Part shown: piece after piece, positions 17,941-26,531 of the stretch
Position numbering within the stretch: the first letter of the stretch is position 1
Layout of the letters: each line of letters starts with the position of its first letter
Assembly: GCF_016482685.1 (NCBI RefSeq)
Contig: NZ_JACYHF010000014.1
Coordinates: 94,924 to 158,923 of the forward strand
Length of the DNA stretch: 64,000 nucleotides
Origin: Streptomyces sp. DSM 110735
GTDB lineage: Bacteria; Actinomycetota; Actinomycetes; Streptomycetales; Streptomycetaceae
Direction: 5' to 3'
Translations under genes and position numbers: made by a program
The notes under the pieces: generated by a model
Database searches by the model: none
What the model saw: only the letters and a program-made list of their open reading frames with translations
Told to the model about the DNA's origin: nothing

Positions 17941-19734
17941 CTATCCTGCCCCCTCGCCCCCGTAGAGCGTGCGGGCGGTGTTCACCAGGGCGATGTGGCT
18001 GAACGCCTGGGGGTAGTTGCCGAGCTGGCGGCCGGTCACCGGGTCGTACTCCTCGGCCAGCAGCCCCACGTCGTTGGACAGGTCGACCAAGCGGGCGAAG
18101 AGGTCCCGCGCCTCCTCGGTGCGACCCGTCATGTGCAGGGCGTCGGCCAGCCAGAACGAGCAGGCGAGGAACGCGCCCTCGCCCTCGGGCAGCCCGTCCA
18201 CCACCGGACCCTCGGTGTCGTCGGTGTCGTAGCGGCGCACGAAGCCGTCCTGGCCGAGCCCCGCGCGGATCGCGTCCACGGTGCCGATCACCCTCGGGTC
18301 GTCCGGCGGCAGGAAGCCGACGCGCGGGATCAGCAGCAGCGCGGCGTCCAGGGTGCGCGAGCCGTAGTACTGGGTGAAGGTGTTGCGCTCCGGGTCGTAC
18401 GCCTTCTCGCACACCTCGCGGTGGATGTCGTCGCGCAGCTCCCGCCAGCCCGTGAGGTCGCCCTCGAGCCCGGGGTGCTCTTCCAGGGTGCGCACGGCGC
18501 GGTCGACGGCGACCCACACCATCACCTTGGAGTGCGTGAACTGCCTGCGTCCCCCGCGCACCTCCCACAGCCCCTCGTCCGGCTGGCGCCACTCCGAGCG
18601 CAGGAAGTCGATCAGCGCGCACTGCAGGGACCACATGTGCGGGCGGGGCGACAGACCCGACTGCCGGGCGAGCCAGAGGGAGTCCATCACCTCGCCGTAC
18701 ACGTCGAGCTGGAGCTGGTCCACCGCGCTGTTGCCGATCCGGACCGGCGCCGAGCGCGCGAACCCGGAGAGCCAGGGCAGCTCGCTCTCCGGCAGCCGCC
18801 GCTCGCCCGCGACCCCGTACATGATCTGAAGGTCCTCCGGGCTGCCCGCGACCGCCCGGAGCAGCCAGTCGCGCCACGCCTCCGCCTCCTCGTGATAGCC
18901 CGCCGCGAGCAGCACGCCGAGGGTGAGGGTGGAGTCGCGCAGCCAGCAGTAGCGGTAGTCCCAGTTGCGCACCCCGCCCAGCTTCTCCGGCAGCGAGGTG
19001 GTCGCGGCGGCGACGATCCCGCCGGTCGGGCGGTAGGTGAGCGCCTTCAGCGTGATCAGCGAGCGGACCACGGCGTCCCGGTACGGCCCCTCGTAGCGGC
19101 AGCGGCGCGCCCAGCTCTGCCAGTCGCGCACGCTGGACTCCAGCGCGTCGAACGGGTCGATCAGCCGGGGGCGCGGCTCGTGCGAGGGGTGCCAGGTGAG
19201 CACGAACGCCACCCGCTCGCCCTCGCCGATGGTGAACTCCGAGTGAGTGCCGAAGTCCTCGCCCCAGGTGCGCACCGGCGGCACGGTGCGCAGCCAGGCG
19301 GAGTCGGGTCCCGCCACGGCGACCCGGTGACCGTCCGAGCGCCGCATCCACGGCACGATCGAGCCGTGGTCGAAGCGCAGCCGCAGCGTGCCGCGCACGG
19401 TGACCCGCCCGCTGAGTCCCTCCACGATCCGTACGACGTCGGGCACCCGGGCGCGCTGCGGCATCAGGTCGGTCACGCGCACCGTCCCGTCGGGGGTGTC
19501 CCACTCGGTGTCCAGGACGAGGGTGTCGGGCCGGTAGGCGCGCCGGGTGCAGGTGTGCGCGCCCTTGGGGGCGATCCGCCAGTGGCCGTTGTCGTCGTCG
19601 CCGAGGAGCCGGGCGAAGCAGGCGCCGGAGTCGAAGCGGGGCAGGCACAGCCAGTCGATCGAGCCGTCCATGCCGACCAGGGCCGCGGTCTGCTCGTCGC
19701 CGATGACGGCGTAGTCCTCGATGCGCGCTCTCAC
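17941..19734 (-). CDS. Glycoside hydrolase family 15 protein (glucoamylase/trehalase-like)
   Basis: A 597-residue cytosolic protein with the two-part GH15 layout. The N-terminal beta domain runs from RIEDYAVIGDEQTAALVGMDGSIDWLCLPRFDSGACFARLLGD, and the (alpha/alpha)6 catalytic barrel starts near residue 230. GGVRNWDYRYCWLRDSTLTLGVLL is the conserved catalytic-site block, and EEYDPVTGRQLGNYPQAFSH near the end holds the second catalytic Glu. Actinobacterial members of this layout include acid trehalases. GTG 19734 places the N-terminus as in homologues (MxxRIEDYA); an upstream TTG at 19767 lacks a ribosome-binding site. The SDR gene follows. Confidence 0.92.
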   Translation of the reverse strand: MRARIEDYAVIGDEQTAALVGMDGSIDWLCLPRFDSGACFARLLGDDDNGHWRIAPKGAHTCTRRAYRPDTLVLDTEWDTPDGTVRVTDLMPQRARVPDVVRIVEGLSGRVTVRGTLRLRFDHGSIVPWMRRSDGHRVAVAGPDSAWLRTVPPVRTWGEDFGTHSEFTIGEGERVAFVLTWHPSHEPRPRLIDPFDALESSVRDWQSWARRCRYEGPYRDAVVRSLITLKALTYRPTGGIVAAATTSLPEKLGGVRNWDYRYCWLRDSTLTLGVLLAAGYHEEAEAWRDWLLRAVAGSPEDLQIMYGVAGERRLPESELPWLSGFARSAPVRIGNSAVDQLQLDVYGEVMDSLWLARQSGLSPRPHMWSLQCALIDFLRSEWRQPDEGLWEVRGGRRQFTHSKVMVWVAVDRAVRTLEEHPGLEGDLTGWRELRDDIHREVCEKAYDPERNTFTQYYGSRTLDAALLLIPRVGFLPPDDPRVIGTVDAIRAGLGQDGFVRRYDTDDTEGPVVDGLPEGEGAFLACSFWLADALHMTGRTEEARDLFARLVDLSNDVGLLAEEYDPVTGRQLGNYPQAFSHIALVNTARTLYGGEGAG

Positions 19735-19817
19735 GGGAAGGCGGTTCCCGGCGGGTCTGAGGGGCAATCAGGTGGTGCGGCCGGGGGAGTGACGCCCCTG
19801 CCACCCCGGTAGGGGCG

Positions 19818-20627
19818 CTACACGGCGGCGGGCTCGGTCTCCGGGGAGTTGTCCTGCGCGTCGCCCCCGGCCGCTGCCTCCGCCCGGTCCCGGATCTCGC
19901 GGCGGACCAGGAACCACCAGCCCACCGGCACGGCGGCGGCGAACAGCCACCACTGGATCATGTACGCGTAGTTCAGCGGAGCGTCCTCGCTGCCCGGGCT
20001 GGAGATCTGCTCCGGGGTGTCGCCCCTGGGCGCGGGCGCGGTCTGCTCGATGTAGCCGCCGACCACCTTCGCGCCGAGGCGCCGTGCCTCCGTCGCGCTG
20101 TTGATCAGCATGATCTGCCGGTCGGGCAGCCCCTTGACGTTCTTGATGCCGCTGGCCGCCGTCGTCTCGTCGGCCATGAGCCGCCCGGTGACGGTGGTCC
20201 TGCCCGCCGGAGGCGCCGGGATCTTCGGGAAGGCGGTCTGCACGCCGTTGGCGGGGATCCAGCCCCGGTTGACCAGCACGACCGCGCCGTCCGTCAGCCG
20301 CAGCGGGGTCAGGACGTGGAAGCCGACCTCGCCGTCGGAGTTGGTGCGGCGGCGGACGACCACCTCGTGGGCGGTGTCGAAGGTGCCGGTCGCGGTGACG
20401 GTGCGGTACTTGTCCAGACGGGTCACGGCGTGCCCGGGGGAGGTGAGCCGCTCGACCGGGACCGGCTCGGCGTGCAGCGCCCGCGAGACCAGGTTGTTGC
20501 GCGCGGTGCGCTCCTCGTACCGGTGCTGCTGCCAGAAGCCGAGCCTGATCATCGTCGGGATCAGCGCGATCGCGACAAGGGTGAGGATCACCCACTGGAG
20601 GGTCAGCAGGAAGCGGTAGCGGTGCAC
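19818..20627 (-). CDS. SURF1 family cytochrome oxidase assembly protein
   Basis: A 269-residue membrane protein with SURF1 topology: one transmembrane helix at each end (residues 8-27 and about 223-240) flanking an extracytoplasmic domain. Motifs seen are the GFWQQHRYEER block near residue 31, GHAVTRLDKYRTVTATGTFD, VLVNRGWIPANG and the terminal LNYAYMIQWWLFAAAVPVGW. SURF1 assists haem a insertion into cytochrome c oxidase. GTG 20627 gives the expected short N-terminus; the longer open frame upstream is low-complexity. The C-terminal acidic tail is extra. Confidence 0.92.
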   Translation of the reverse strand: MHRYRFLLTLQWVILTLVAIALIPTMIRLGFWQQHRYEERTARNNLVSRALHAEPVPVERLTSPGHAVTRLDKYRTVTATGTFDTAHEVVVRRRTNSDGEVGFHVLTPLRLTDGAVVLVNRGWIPANGVQTAFPKIPAPPAGRTTVTGRLMADETTAASGIKNVKGLPDRQIMLINSATEARRLGAKVVGGYIEQTAPAPRGDTPEQISSPGSEDAPLNYAYMIQWWLFAAAVPVGWWFLVRREIRDRAEAAAGGDAQDNSPETEPAAV

Positions 20628-20694
20628 CCCACGACGGTACTCCTGAGCCGTGGGGCGCATTCGGGCGGGTACCGGGTCACACCCGGGCACCAGG

Positions 20695-20928
20695 TCACAC
20701 CCGGTCGACCACCCCCGTCCTGCCCTCGGCCCGCGCGCAGTGGGCACCGCAGTACCAGTGACCCTCCACCTCGACGCCCTGCCCGATGATCTGCACCCGG
20801 CAGTGCTCGCAGATGGGGGCCATGCGGTGAATGGCGCAGGAGAAGCAGTCGAAGACGTGCACCGCGCCCTGCGCGTGGACCTCGAAGGTCATTCCGTAGT
20901 CATTGCCGCAGACTTCGCATCTCGCCAT
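20695..20928 (-). CDS. Small zinc-ribbon protein
   Basis: A 77-residue protein with three evident metal-binding knots: CEVC (residues 4-7), CFSC, and CEHC with a later CGAHC. It begins MARCEVCGNDYGMTFEVHAQG. The order resembles a degenerate LIM or treble-clef pair. Such proteins are widespread in Streptomyces, without known function. It lies 67 bp upstream of the SURF1 gene on the same strand. ATG 20928 has a poor ribosome-binding site. Confidence 0.8.
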   Translation of the reverse strand: MARCEVCGNDYGMTFEVHAQGAVHVFDCFSCAIHRMAPICEHCRVQIIGQGVEVEGHWYCGAHCARAEGRTGVVDRV

Positions 20929-21053
20929 GCGGCTCAGGGTGAGCCGTCCAGGGGCGCCGGGCGAGCGGGGGCGGGGCGAGTCGCGGCGAATCACCCGTCC
21001 GCCCGGTCGCCTGGCATGCCCACCGGTCCGCGTGGGCCACTCGTCCGCGTGGG

Positions 21054-22040
21054 CTACGGCGCCTCTTCGGCGGGTTCCACGTCCCGCAGCAACTGCCCGA
21101 ACGCCGCCTCGTCCACCACCGGGGTGCCGAACTGGCGCGCCTTGGCCGTCTTCGAGGTGCCCGAGTCGGGGTCGTTGGTGACCAGCAGACTGGTGAGCCG
21201 GGACAGGCTCGTCGCCACGTGCAGCCCGGCCTCGGTCGCCCGGTCCTCCAGCAGGTCGCGCTCGGTGGAGGTGTCGCCCGAGAACGCCACCCGCATGCCC
21301 TGCTTGAGACGTTTGCCCGGTTCGTACCGCCCGGGGTTGGGGTACGGGCACGCGGGTCGCTTGCGCGCCGGACGCCAGCTCGACGAGCCGCCGTAACCGC
21401 CGCCGCCCTGGCGGCCGATGCGGGGCGCGTCCGACCACTCGGTGAGCGGACGGCACTCCAGCAGCGGCAGCCGTACGTTCCCCGCCGCCGCCGCGCGCAG
21501 GCTCGGCCGGAACGCCTCGGCCAGCACCCGCGCGTCGTCCAGGGCGTGGTGGGCGCGCTGCTGCACGACCCCGAAGTGCGCCGCGAGGGACTCCAGCTTG
21601 AAGTTGGGCAGCGGCAGTCCCAGCTCCTTGGAGAGGGCGATGGTGCACAGCCGCTGCCGCACCGGGGGTTCCTTGCTGGCGCGCGCGTACTCCCGCGCGA
21701 TCATCTGCCAGTCGAAGACCGCGTTGTGCGCGACCAGCACCCGGTCCGCGAGCCGGGCCGCGAACTCCTCCGCCACCTCTGTGAAGAGCGGCGCCCCTTC
21801 GAGGACGTCGCTCGTCAGCCCGTGTATCCACACCGGACCCGGATCGCGCTCGGGGTTGACCAGCGTGTACCAGTGGTCCTCGACCTCGCCGCGCGCGTCC
21901 AGGCGGTAGACGGCGGCCGAGATGATCCGGTCGTCGCGGGCCAGGCCGGTGGTCTCCACGTCAACGACCGCGTATCCCTTCGGATACACGGCCGGCCACG
22001 GGGCGGGGGAGGACACAGCGGTCGCACGGTCTTCGAGCAT
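21054..22040 (-). CDS. DEDDh 3'-5' exonuclease with C-terminal BRCT domain
   Basis: A 328-residue DNA exonuclease related to the DNA polymerase III epsilon subunit. Exo motif I is VVDVETTGL (Asp and Glu near residues 27-29), motif II lies in VLVAHNAVFDWQ, and motif III is HHALDDARVLAEAF. After a Gly/Arg/Pro-rich linker (about residues 205-240), the C-terminal 85 residues (GMRVAFSGDTSTERDLLEDRATEAGL to DEAAFGQLL) read as a BRCT domain. The exo-linker-BRCT order is common in actinobacteria and points to DNA repair or proofreading. ATG 22040 was chosen; an in-frame GTG lies 6 nt upstream. Confidence 0.9.
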   Translation of the reverse strand: MLEDRATAVSSPAPWPAVYPKGYAVVDVETTGLARDDRIISAAVYRLDARGEVEDHWYTLVNPERDPGPVWIHGLTSDVLEGAPLFTEVAEEFAARLADRVLVAHNAVFDWQMIAREYARASKEPPVRQRLCTIALSKELGLPLPNFKLESLAAHFGVVQQRAHHALDDARVLAEAFRPSLRAAAAGNVRLPLLECRPLTEWSDAPRIGRQGGGGYGGSSSWRPARKRPACPYPNPGRYEPGKRLKQGMRVAFSGDTSTERDLLEDRATEAGLHVATSLSRLTSLLVTNDPDSGTSKTAKARQFGTPVVDEAAFGQLLRDVEPAEEAP

Positions 22041-22117
22041 GGTCACTGAGGATACGGGCCACCACCGACACCGAGGGCCCCCAGGGGCGCACTCCCCGCC
22101 CTCCCGGGTCGGCCGTC

Positions 22118-22186
22118 GCATGCCTGTGCGGCCATGGCCCGTATGCCTGTACGGTCCCGGTCCGTATGCCTGTACGGCTCCGGGCG
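22118..22186. repeat. Three 23-bp tandem repeats in the exonuclease/dehydrogenase divergent region
   Basis: Units at 22118-22140, 22141-22163 and 22164-22186 share the core RYATGCCTGTRCGG with decreasing identity in the following 9 bp. They occupy the middle of a 343-bp divergent intergenic region that has no gene. Each unit contains the partial palindrome GTACGG/CGTATG spaced like an operator half-site. Confidence 0.9.
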
Positions 22187-22383
22187 AGCGCCTGTTCGTG
22201 CCCGGCGCGCGCACCCGGGCGGCGGCACCCCGCGAACCCCGCCGAGCGGACGCCGAGTTCACCCGCACCGCTCCCTTTTCCCTGGTCCGGAGCCCCCTGG
22301 GCGCGCGGCACGCCCCCGGCACGGCGTACCGTGAGACGCGCTCGACCACCGCCGAGCCCCCCCGTACAAGAAAGACCCGCACC

Positions 22384-23430
22384 ATGCGCGCCACCACCAT
22401 CCACGCCCCCTTCGACATGCGCGTGGAGGACGTGCCCGAGCCGGTGGTGCAGTTGCCCACCGACGCCGTCGTACGGGTGCTGCGCGCCTGCATCTGCGGC
22501 AGCGACCTGTGGGCCTACCGCGGCGAAGCCGCCCGGCAGCCCGGTCAGCGCATCGGGCACGAGTTCCTCGGCGTCGTCGAGGAGACCGGCTCCGAGGTGG
22601 GCACGGTCAGGCGCGGGGACCTCGTGGTCGCCCCCTTCATGTGGTCCGACGGCACCTGCGAGTACTGCCGCGAGGGTCTGACCACCTCCTGCGTGCACGG
22701 CGGCTTCTGGGGCTCGGTCGGCTACGACGGCGGACAGGGCGAAGCCGTGCGCGTGCCGTTCGCCGACGGCACCCTCGTCGCGCTGCCCAAGGAGGCGGCC
22801 ACCGACGACCACCTGCTCACCTCCCTGCTCACCCTCTCCGACGTGCTCGGCACCGGCCACCACGCCGCCCTCGGCGCGGGCGTCCGCCCCGGCTCCACGG
22901 TCGCCGTCGTCGGTGACGGCGCGGTCGGACTGTGCGCCGTGCTCGCCGCCAAGCGGCTCGGCGCCGAGCGGATCATCGCGCTCGGCCGGCACGAGGTCCG
23001 CACCGAGATCGCCCGCCGCTTCGGCGCCACCGACGTGGTCGCCTCGCGCGGCGAGGAGGCCGTCGCCGCCGTCCGCGAGCTGACCCGTGGCCAGGGCGCG
23101 CACTGCGTGATCGAGGCCGTCGGCACCGAGCAGTCCATGAGCACGGCCGTCCACATCACCCGCGACGGCGGCTCCATCGGCTACGTCGGCGTGCCCCACG
23201 GCAGCGGCACCGGGCTCGACCTCAGCGTCATGTTCGACCGCAACATCGCCCTGCGCGGCGGTGTCGCACCGGTCCGCGCCTACATCCCCGACCTGCTGCC
23301 CGACGTGCTCGACGGCACGATCGACCCCTCCCCGGTCTTCGACATGACCGTGGACGTCGAGGGCGTCCCGGACGGCTACAAGGCGATGGACGAGCGCACG
23401 GCTCTCAAGGTGCTCGTCACCAACGGCTGA
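22384..23430 (+). CDS. Zinc-dependent alcohol dehydrogenase family protein
   Basis: A 348-residue medium-chain dehydrogenase. CICGSDLWAYRG (near residue 37) and GHEFLGVVEETG (near residue 60) carry the catalytic zinc ligands, and VAVVGDGAVGLCAVLAAKRLGA (near residue 170) is the NAD(P) Rossmann fold. The structural-zinc lobe has only three clear cysteines (CEYCREGLTTSC), where four are usual, so it may lack that zinc. ATG 22384 lies just after a weak AAGAAAG. It converges on the copD gene with a 21-bp gap. Substrate unknown; related proteins act on aldehydes or threonine-like alcohols. Confidence 0.9.
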   Translation: MRATTIHAPFDMRVEDVPEPVVQLPTDAVVRVLRACICGSDLWAYRGEAARQPGQRIGHEFLGVVEETGSEVGTVRRGDLVVAPFMWSDGTCEYCREGLTTSCVHGGFWGSVGYDGGQGEAVRVPFADGTLVALPKEAATDDHLLTSLLTLSDVLGTGHHAALGAGVRPGSTVAVVGDGAVGLCAVLAAKRLGAERIIALGRHEVRTEIARRFGATDVVASRGEEAVAAVRELTRGQGAHCVIEAVGTEQSMSTAVHITRDGGSIGYVGVPHGSGTGLDLSVMFDRNIALRGGVAPVRAYIPDLLPDVLDGTIDPSPVFDMTVDVEGVPDGYKAMDERTALKVLVTNG

Positions 23431-23451
23431 ACGCCGGGCGGGTACGGCGGT

Positions 23452-24456
23452 TCAGGACCAGCGGATCGGCAGCGGCAGCGCCGTGAGCAGTCCCGAGACC
23501 GCCACCACCGCGCCCAGCGCGATCACCTCCGCCCGCGCGGGCGCGGCTGCGGCGAGCGGGTCACCGCTCCTGCCCAGCCGCACCCGCGCCCACAGCGCGA
23601 GCACGGCGACGACGGCGACGAGCAGCACCTTGGCCAGCAGGGTGCGCCCGTACGCCGTCGTCGTGAGCTGGTCCAGGACCGTGCCCGGCGGCATCCGGCG
23701 CAGCGCGCTCCACACACCGGTCGCGGTGAGCGCGGCGAGGAGCAGCGCCGCCAGGCGCGCGTACCGCCCGAGCAGCGCCGCGCTCGCGGGACCACCCCGC
23801 CACAACCGCAACACCCGCAGCGTGTACGGCAGTCCGCCCGTCCACAGCGCCGCACAGGTCAGATGCGTGAGCGTCAGCAGCGAACCGGTGAGCGGACCCT
23901 GCTCGGCGACTAGGTGGGCACGCAACGCCTCCGCGATCAACACACCTGTTAGTGGCCACAGTTGGAGCCCCGGACGGCGCGAACGGGCGCACAGCGCGGC
24001 CAGCAGAAAGGCGTTGACCTCCAGCAGGGCCAGCCTGCCGTCGCGGGAGGCGTAGAGACCGCCGAGGTCGATCTGCCCGAGGTCGCGCGGGACGAGGTTG
24101 CCGGTGGCGACGACGGAGGCGAGCGCCAGTGCCGCCGCGCAGCCGACCCCGTTCGCCAACGGCGCCCAACGGGAGGGGCGTTCACCGGGAGCACCCGGCA
24201 GTCCGTCCGCCAGCCTCCCCGTGAACAGCTCACCCAGCGACACGCTCAGCGCGGCGAACAGCACCCCGCGCAGCAGCGCCGTCCCGCCCGCACCGGGCGC
24301 CGCCGCCTCCCCGGTGCCGTGCAGCGCGGCACTCGGACCCCACAGCGGTATGGCGGCGGCGAGCAGGGCCAGCACCAGCACCGCCCCGCCCCGCCGCACA
24401 CCGGTCCGCACATCCGGGGACGCGTCGACGGCGGAGGCGCTTCGCGGAGAACTCAC
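23452..24456 (-). CDS. CopD-family copper resistance membrane protein
   Basis: A 334-residue integral membrane protein with about eight hydrophobic helices. The block TLTHLTCAALWTGGLPYTLRVLR has the His/Trp pattern of the CopD domain, which in YcnJ/PcoD proteins is linked to copper import. The C-terminal half (GRYARLAALLLAALTATGVWSALRRM to YGRTLLAKVLLVAVVAVLALWARVR) is the core domain. No N-terminal CopC-like domain is present. GTG 24456 was chosen; an in-frame TTG 36 nt upstream is possible. It lies downstream of the CaiB gene on the same strand. Confidence 0.88.
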   Translation of the reverse strand: MSSPRSASAVDASPDVRTGVRRGGAVLVLALLAAAIPLWGPSAALHGTGEAAAPGAGGTALLRGVLFAALSVSLGELFTGRLADGLPGAPGERPSRWAPLANGVGCAAALALASVVATGNLVPRDLGQIDLGGLYASRDGRLALLEVNAFLLAALCARSRRPGLQLWPLTGVLIAEALRAHLVAEQGPLTGSLLTLTHLTCAALWTGGLPYTLRVLRLWRGGPASAALLGRYARLAALLLAALTATGVWSALRRMPPGTVLDQLTTTAYGRTLLAKVLLVAVVAVLALWARVRLGRSGDPLAAAAPARAEVIALGAVVAVSGLLTALPLPIRWS

Positions 24457-24526
24457 CTGCCGATACTGGCCAATTGGGCGTTCACCGGACAAGTGCGCCT
24501 AGGCGGAAGCCGATTGGCGCGTGCCC

Positions 24527-25909
24527 TCAGCTCCAAGTAGCCGCGCTGGACCCCCACGGAACCGGCGGCGCCGCCCAGTCCGTCGGTCCGCCCGTGAACG
24601 ACACCGGAGGGCGGGCGTACCGCAACCGCCCCAGCGGGCTGTCCCGTTCGGCCAGCCACGCCTCCTCCTCGTACTTCGGACCGCCAAGGGACGGGTCGGG
24701 ACCCGCCTCGTTCGTCAGCCAGTGCGCGGTCCGGGCGAGGGCGAGGCGGACCAGACGTCCCTGTCCGTCGCGGGACCGCTCGCCCAGGGCGCGCAGGATG
24801 CCCGCCGCCATCAGATAGCCGGAGCCGTGGTCCAGGGCTTGCGCGGGCAGGGCGCCGGGTTCCATGGTCGAGCCCTCGGTCGCGGCGATGCCGGTCGCGA
24901 CCTGGACCAGGCTGTCGAAGCCGCGCCGCTCGCGCCAGGGACCGTACGCGCCCCACGCCGAGACCTGCGCGACGACCAGCCCGGGAAAGCGCTCGGACAG
25001 CGCTTCGGGGGAGAGCCCGAAGCGGTCCAGGGCGCCGGGGCGGTAGCCGGTGACGACCACGTCCGCCGAGGCCAGCAGCTCCTCCAGCACCTTGGTGTCG
25101 GCGCTGAGTTCGAGAGTGGTGGACCGCTTCCCGAAGCCCGTGTCCGCGTGCTGGTCGGCGAGTTCGGGCAGCTCGGGCCCGTCCACGCGCAGCACGTCGG
25201 CGCCGAGCAGCGCGAGCGTGCGGGTGGCCACGGGACCGGCGAGCACCCGGGTGAGGTCCAGGACACGCAGCCCCGCGGCGGGCAGCAGCGGCGCCGACTT
25301 GCCGTCCAGCGGCGGGAGTTCGCGTGCCGACGCCGCGCCGATCGGGGCACGCTCCACCAGCGGACGCTGCGCCACCTCGGCGCCCTGCGGATGCGCCACC
25401 CACTGCCCCGGCGTGCGCAGCGCCACCGCGAGACCCCCGGCGGCGTACACCGCCTCCTCGATCTCCAGCGCGGAGCGTTCCAGGAACAGCCGCTCCACGT
25501 CCTCGGGGTCCGCGCCATCGGGCAGTCCGAGCGCGCCGAGGAGCCGGAGCCGGTGGTGCGGGTAGTTGGCGTGGGTGCGCACCCAGCCGTAGCCCGCCCG
25601 CCACCAGCGCGACAGGGGTGCGAAGTTGACCGGTGCCCGCCCGTCGATCCGTAGCACCCGCTCGCTGTGGAAGGCGGTGGCGACCGCCCCGTCGTCCACC
25701 ACGGCGCGCGGCACCGCGCCGAGCCCGGCCCGCAGCGCACCCAGCTCGGCGGCGGCCAGCGCGCACGTGCCCACGCACGCGCGCGCCAGCCGCTGCACCG
25801 GGAGACGGGAGATCAGAGCCGTCGGGCGCTCGACGGAGACCAGCCGCGCGAGCAGCTCGGGATCGCCGCCCAGCGCGGCCCAGGCGGACTTGATCATGGG
25901 ATCGGTCAT
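24527..25909 (-). CDS. CaiB/BaiF family CoA-transferase
   Basis: A 460-residue family III CoA-transferase-like protein. The conserved core begins LRVLDLTRVLAGPVATRTLALLGADVLRVDGPELPEL near residue 215, and continues with DVVVTGYRPGALDRFGLSPEAL and VVAQVSAWGAYGPWRERRGFDSLVQVATG. The strictly conserved Asp of family III enzymes probably lies in LDLTRV or FDSLVQ; I cannot fix it without alignment. The 200-residue N-terminal part is a second, degenerate copy or extension. ATG 25909 was chosen over earlier in-frame starts. Substrate unknown. Confidence 0.85.
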   Translation of the reverse strand: MTDPMIKSAWAALGGDPELLARLVSVERPTALISRLPVQRLARACVGTCALAAAELGALRAGLGAVPRAVVDDGAVATAFHSERVLRIDGRAPVNFAPLSRWWRAGYGWVRTHANYPHHRLRLLGALGLPDGADPEDVERLFLERSALEIEEAVYAAGGLAVALRTPGQWVAHPQGAEVAQRPLVERAPIGAASARELPPLDGKSAPLLPAAGLRVLDLTRVLAGPVATRTLALLGADVLRVDGPELPELADQHADTGFGKRSTTLELSADTKVLEELLASADVVVTGYRPGALDRFGLSPEALSERFPGLVVAQVSAWGAYGPWRERRGFDSLVQVATGIAATEGSTMEPGALPAQALDHGSGYLMAAGILRALGERSRDGQGRLVRLALARTAHWLTNEAGPDPSLGGPKYEEEAWLAERDSPLGRLRYARPPVSFTGGPTDWAAPPVPWGSSAATWS

Positions 25910-25982
25910 CGCTGCACTATGCATCAGCCGCCCGACCCCCACAAGGAGGCGCCCGTCCGTCGCGCCGACCGGGTCGGTCCCC

Positions 25983-26477
25983 TCAGCCCGCGCGTCCGGT
26001 CCGGCGGCGGAGGAGGACCAGCGCCCGCACCAGACAGGCTGCCAGGACGACCGCGCAGACGAGGGTGAGCGGATTGATCCAGCCGCTCACGAAGTCCTTG
26101 TGCGTGCCGTCGTCCCAGTGGCAGGTCACCCGTGGCGGCAGGACGCCGCTGTCGTAGCGGAGCAGATGGACCGGCGGGTGCAGTTCGAGCCGGTCGGGAC
26201 AGGCGTGGGCCGGGATGGTCAGGACGACCTGGAGGCAGCCGAGCAGATAGCAGACGATCCCCGTGACGGCGGATGCCTTGCCGAGGCCGACGAGCCGGTG
26301 GACCTCGCGGGACCGGACGACGGTGCGGGCGTGGGTGTTCCGGCTGTCAGACGTGGCGAAGTCCTCCCGAAGTCCTGCCGTGAACAGCCCGGTTGGGCCG
26401 TCGGTGGAGATCAACCTAGACCAGCCGGGAGAGAGGCACGGCCTGGCGGGCGCACCGGCGTACTCGCCGTCGCCCAC
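25983..26477 (-). CDS. Hypothetical membrane protein
   Basis: A product of up to 164 residues with two hydrophobic helices (about residues 71-91 and 138-157) around an external-looking loop with two cysteines (HACPDRLELHPP, RVTCHWDDGTH). The N-terminal 50 residues are poorly protein-like, so the true start may be at an internal TTG or GTG. It lies 55 bp downstream of the subtilisin gene on the same strand. I recognise no family. Confidence 0.55.
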   Translation of the reverse strand: MGDGEYAGAPARPCLSPGWSRLISTDGPTGLFTAGLREDFATSDSRNTHARTVVRSREVHRLVGLGKASAVTGIVCYLLGCLQVVLTIPAHACPDRLELHPPVHLLRYDSGVLPPRVTCHWDDGTHKDFVSGWINPLTLVCAVVLAACLVRALVLLRRRTGRAG

Positions 26478-26531
26478 CAGGCCGCATCAGCTCGCTGTCG
26501 TCCCCGTGCGGACCCGCCGAAGCGGCAGCGT

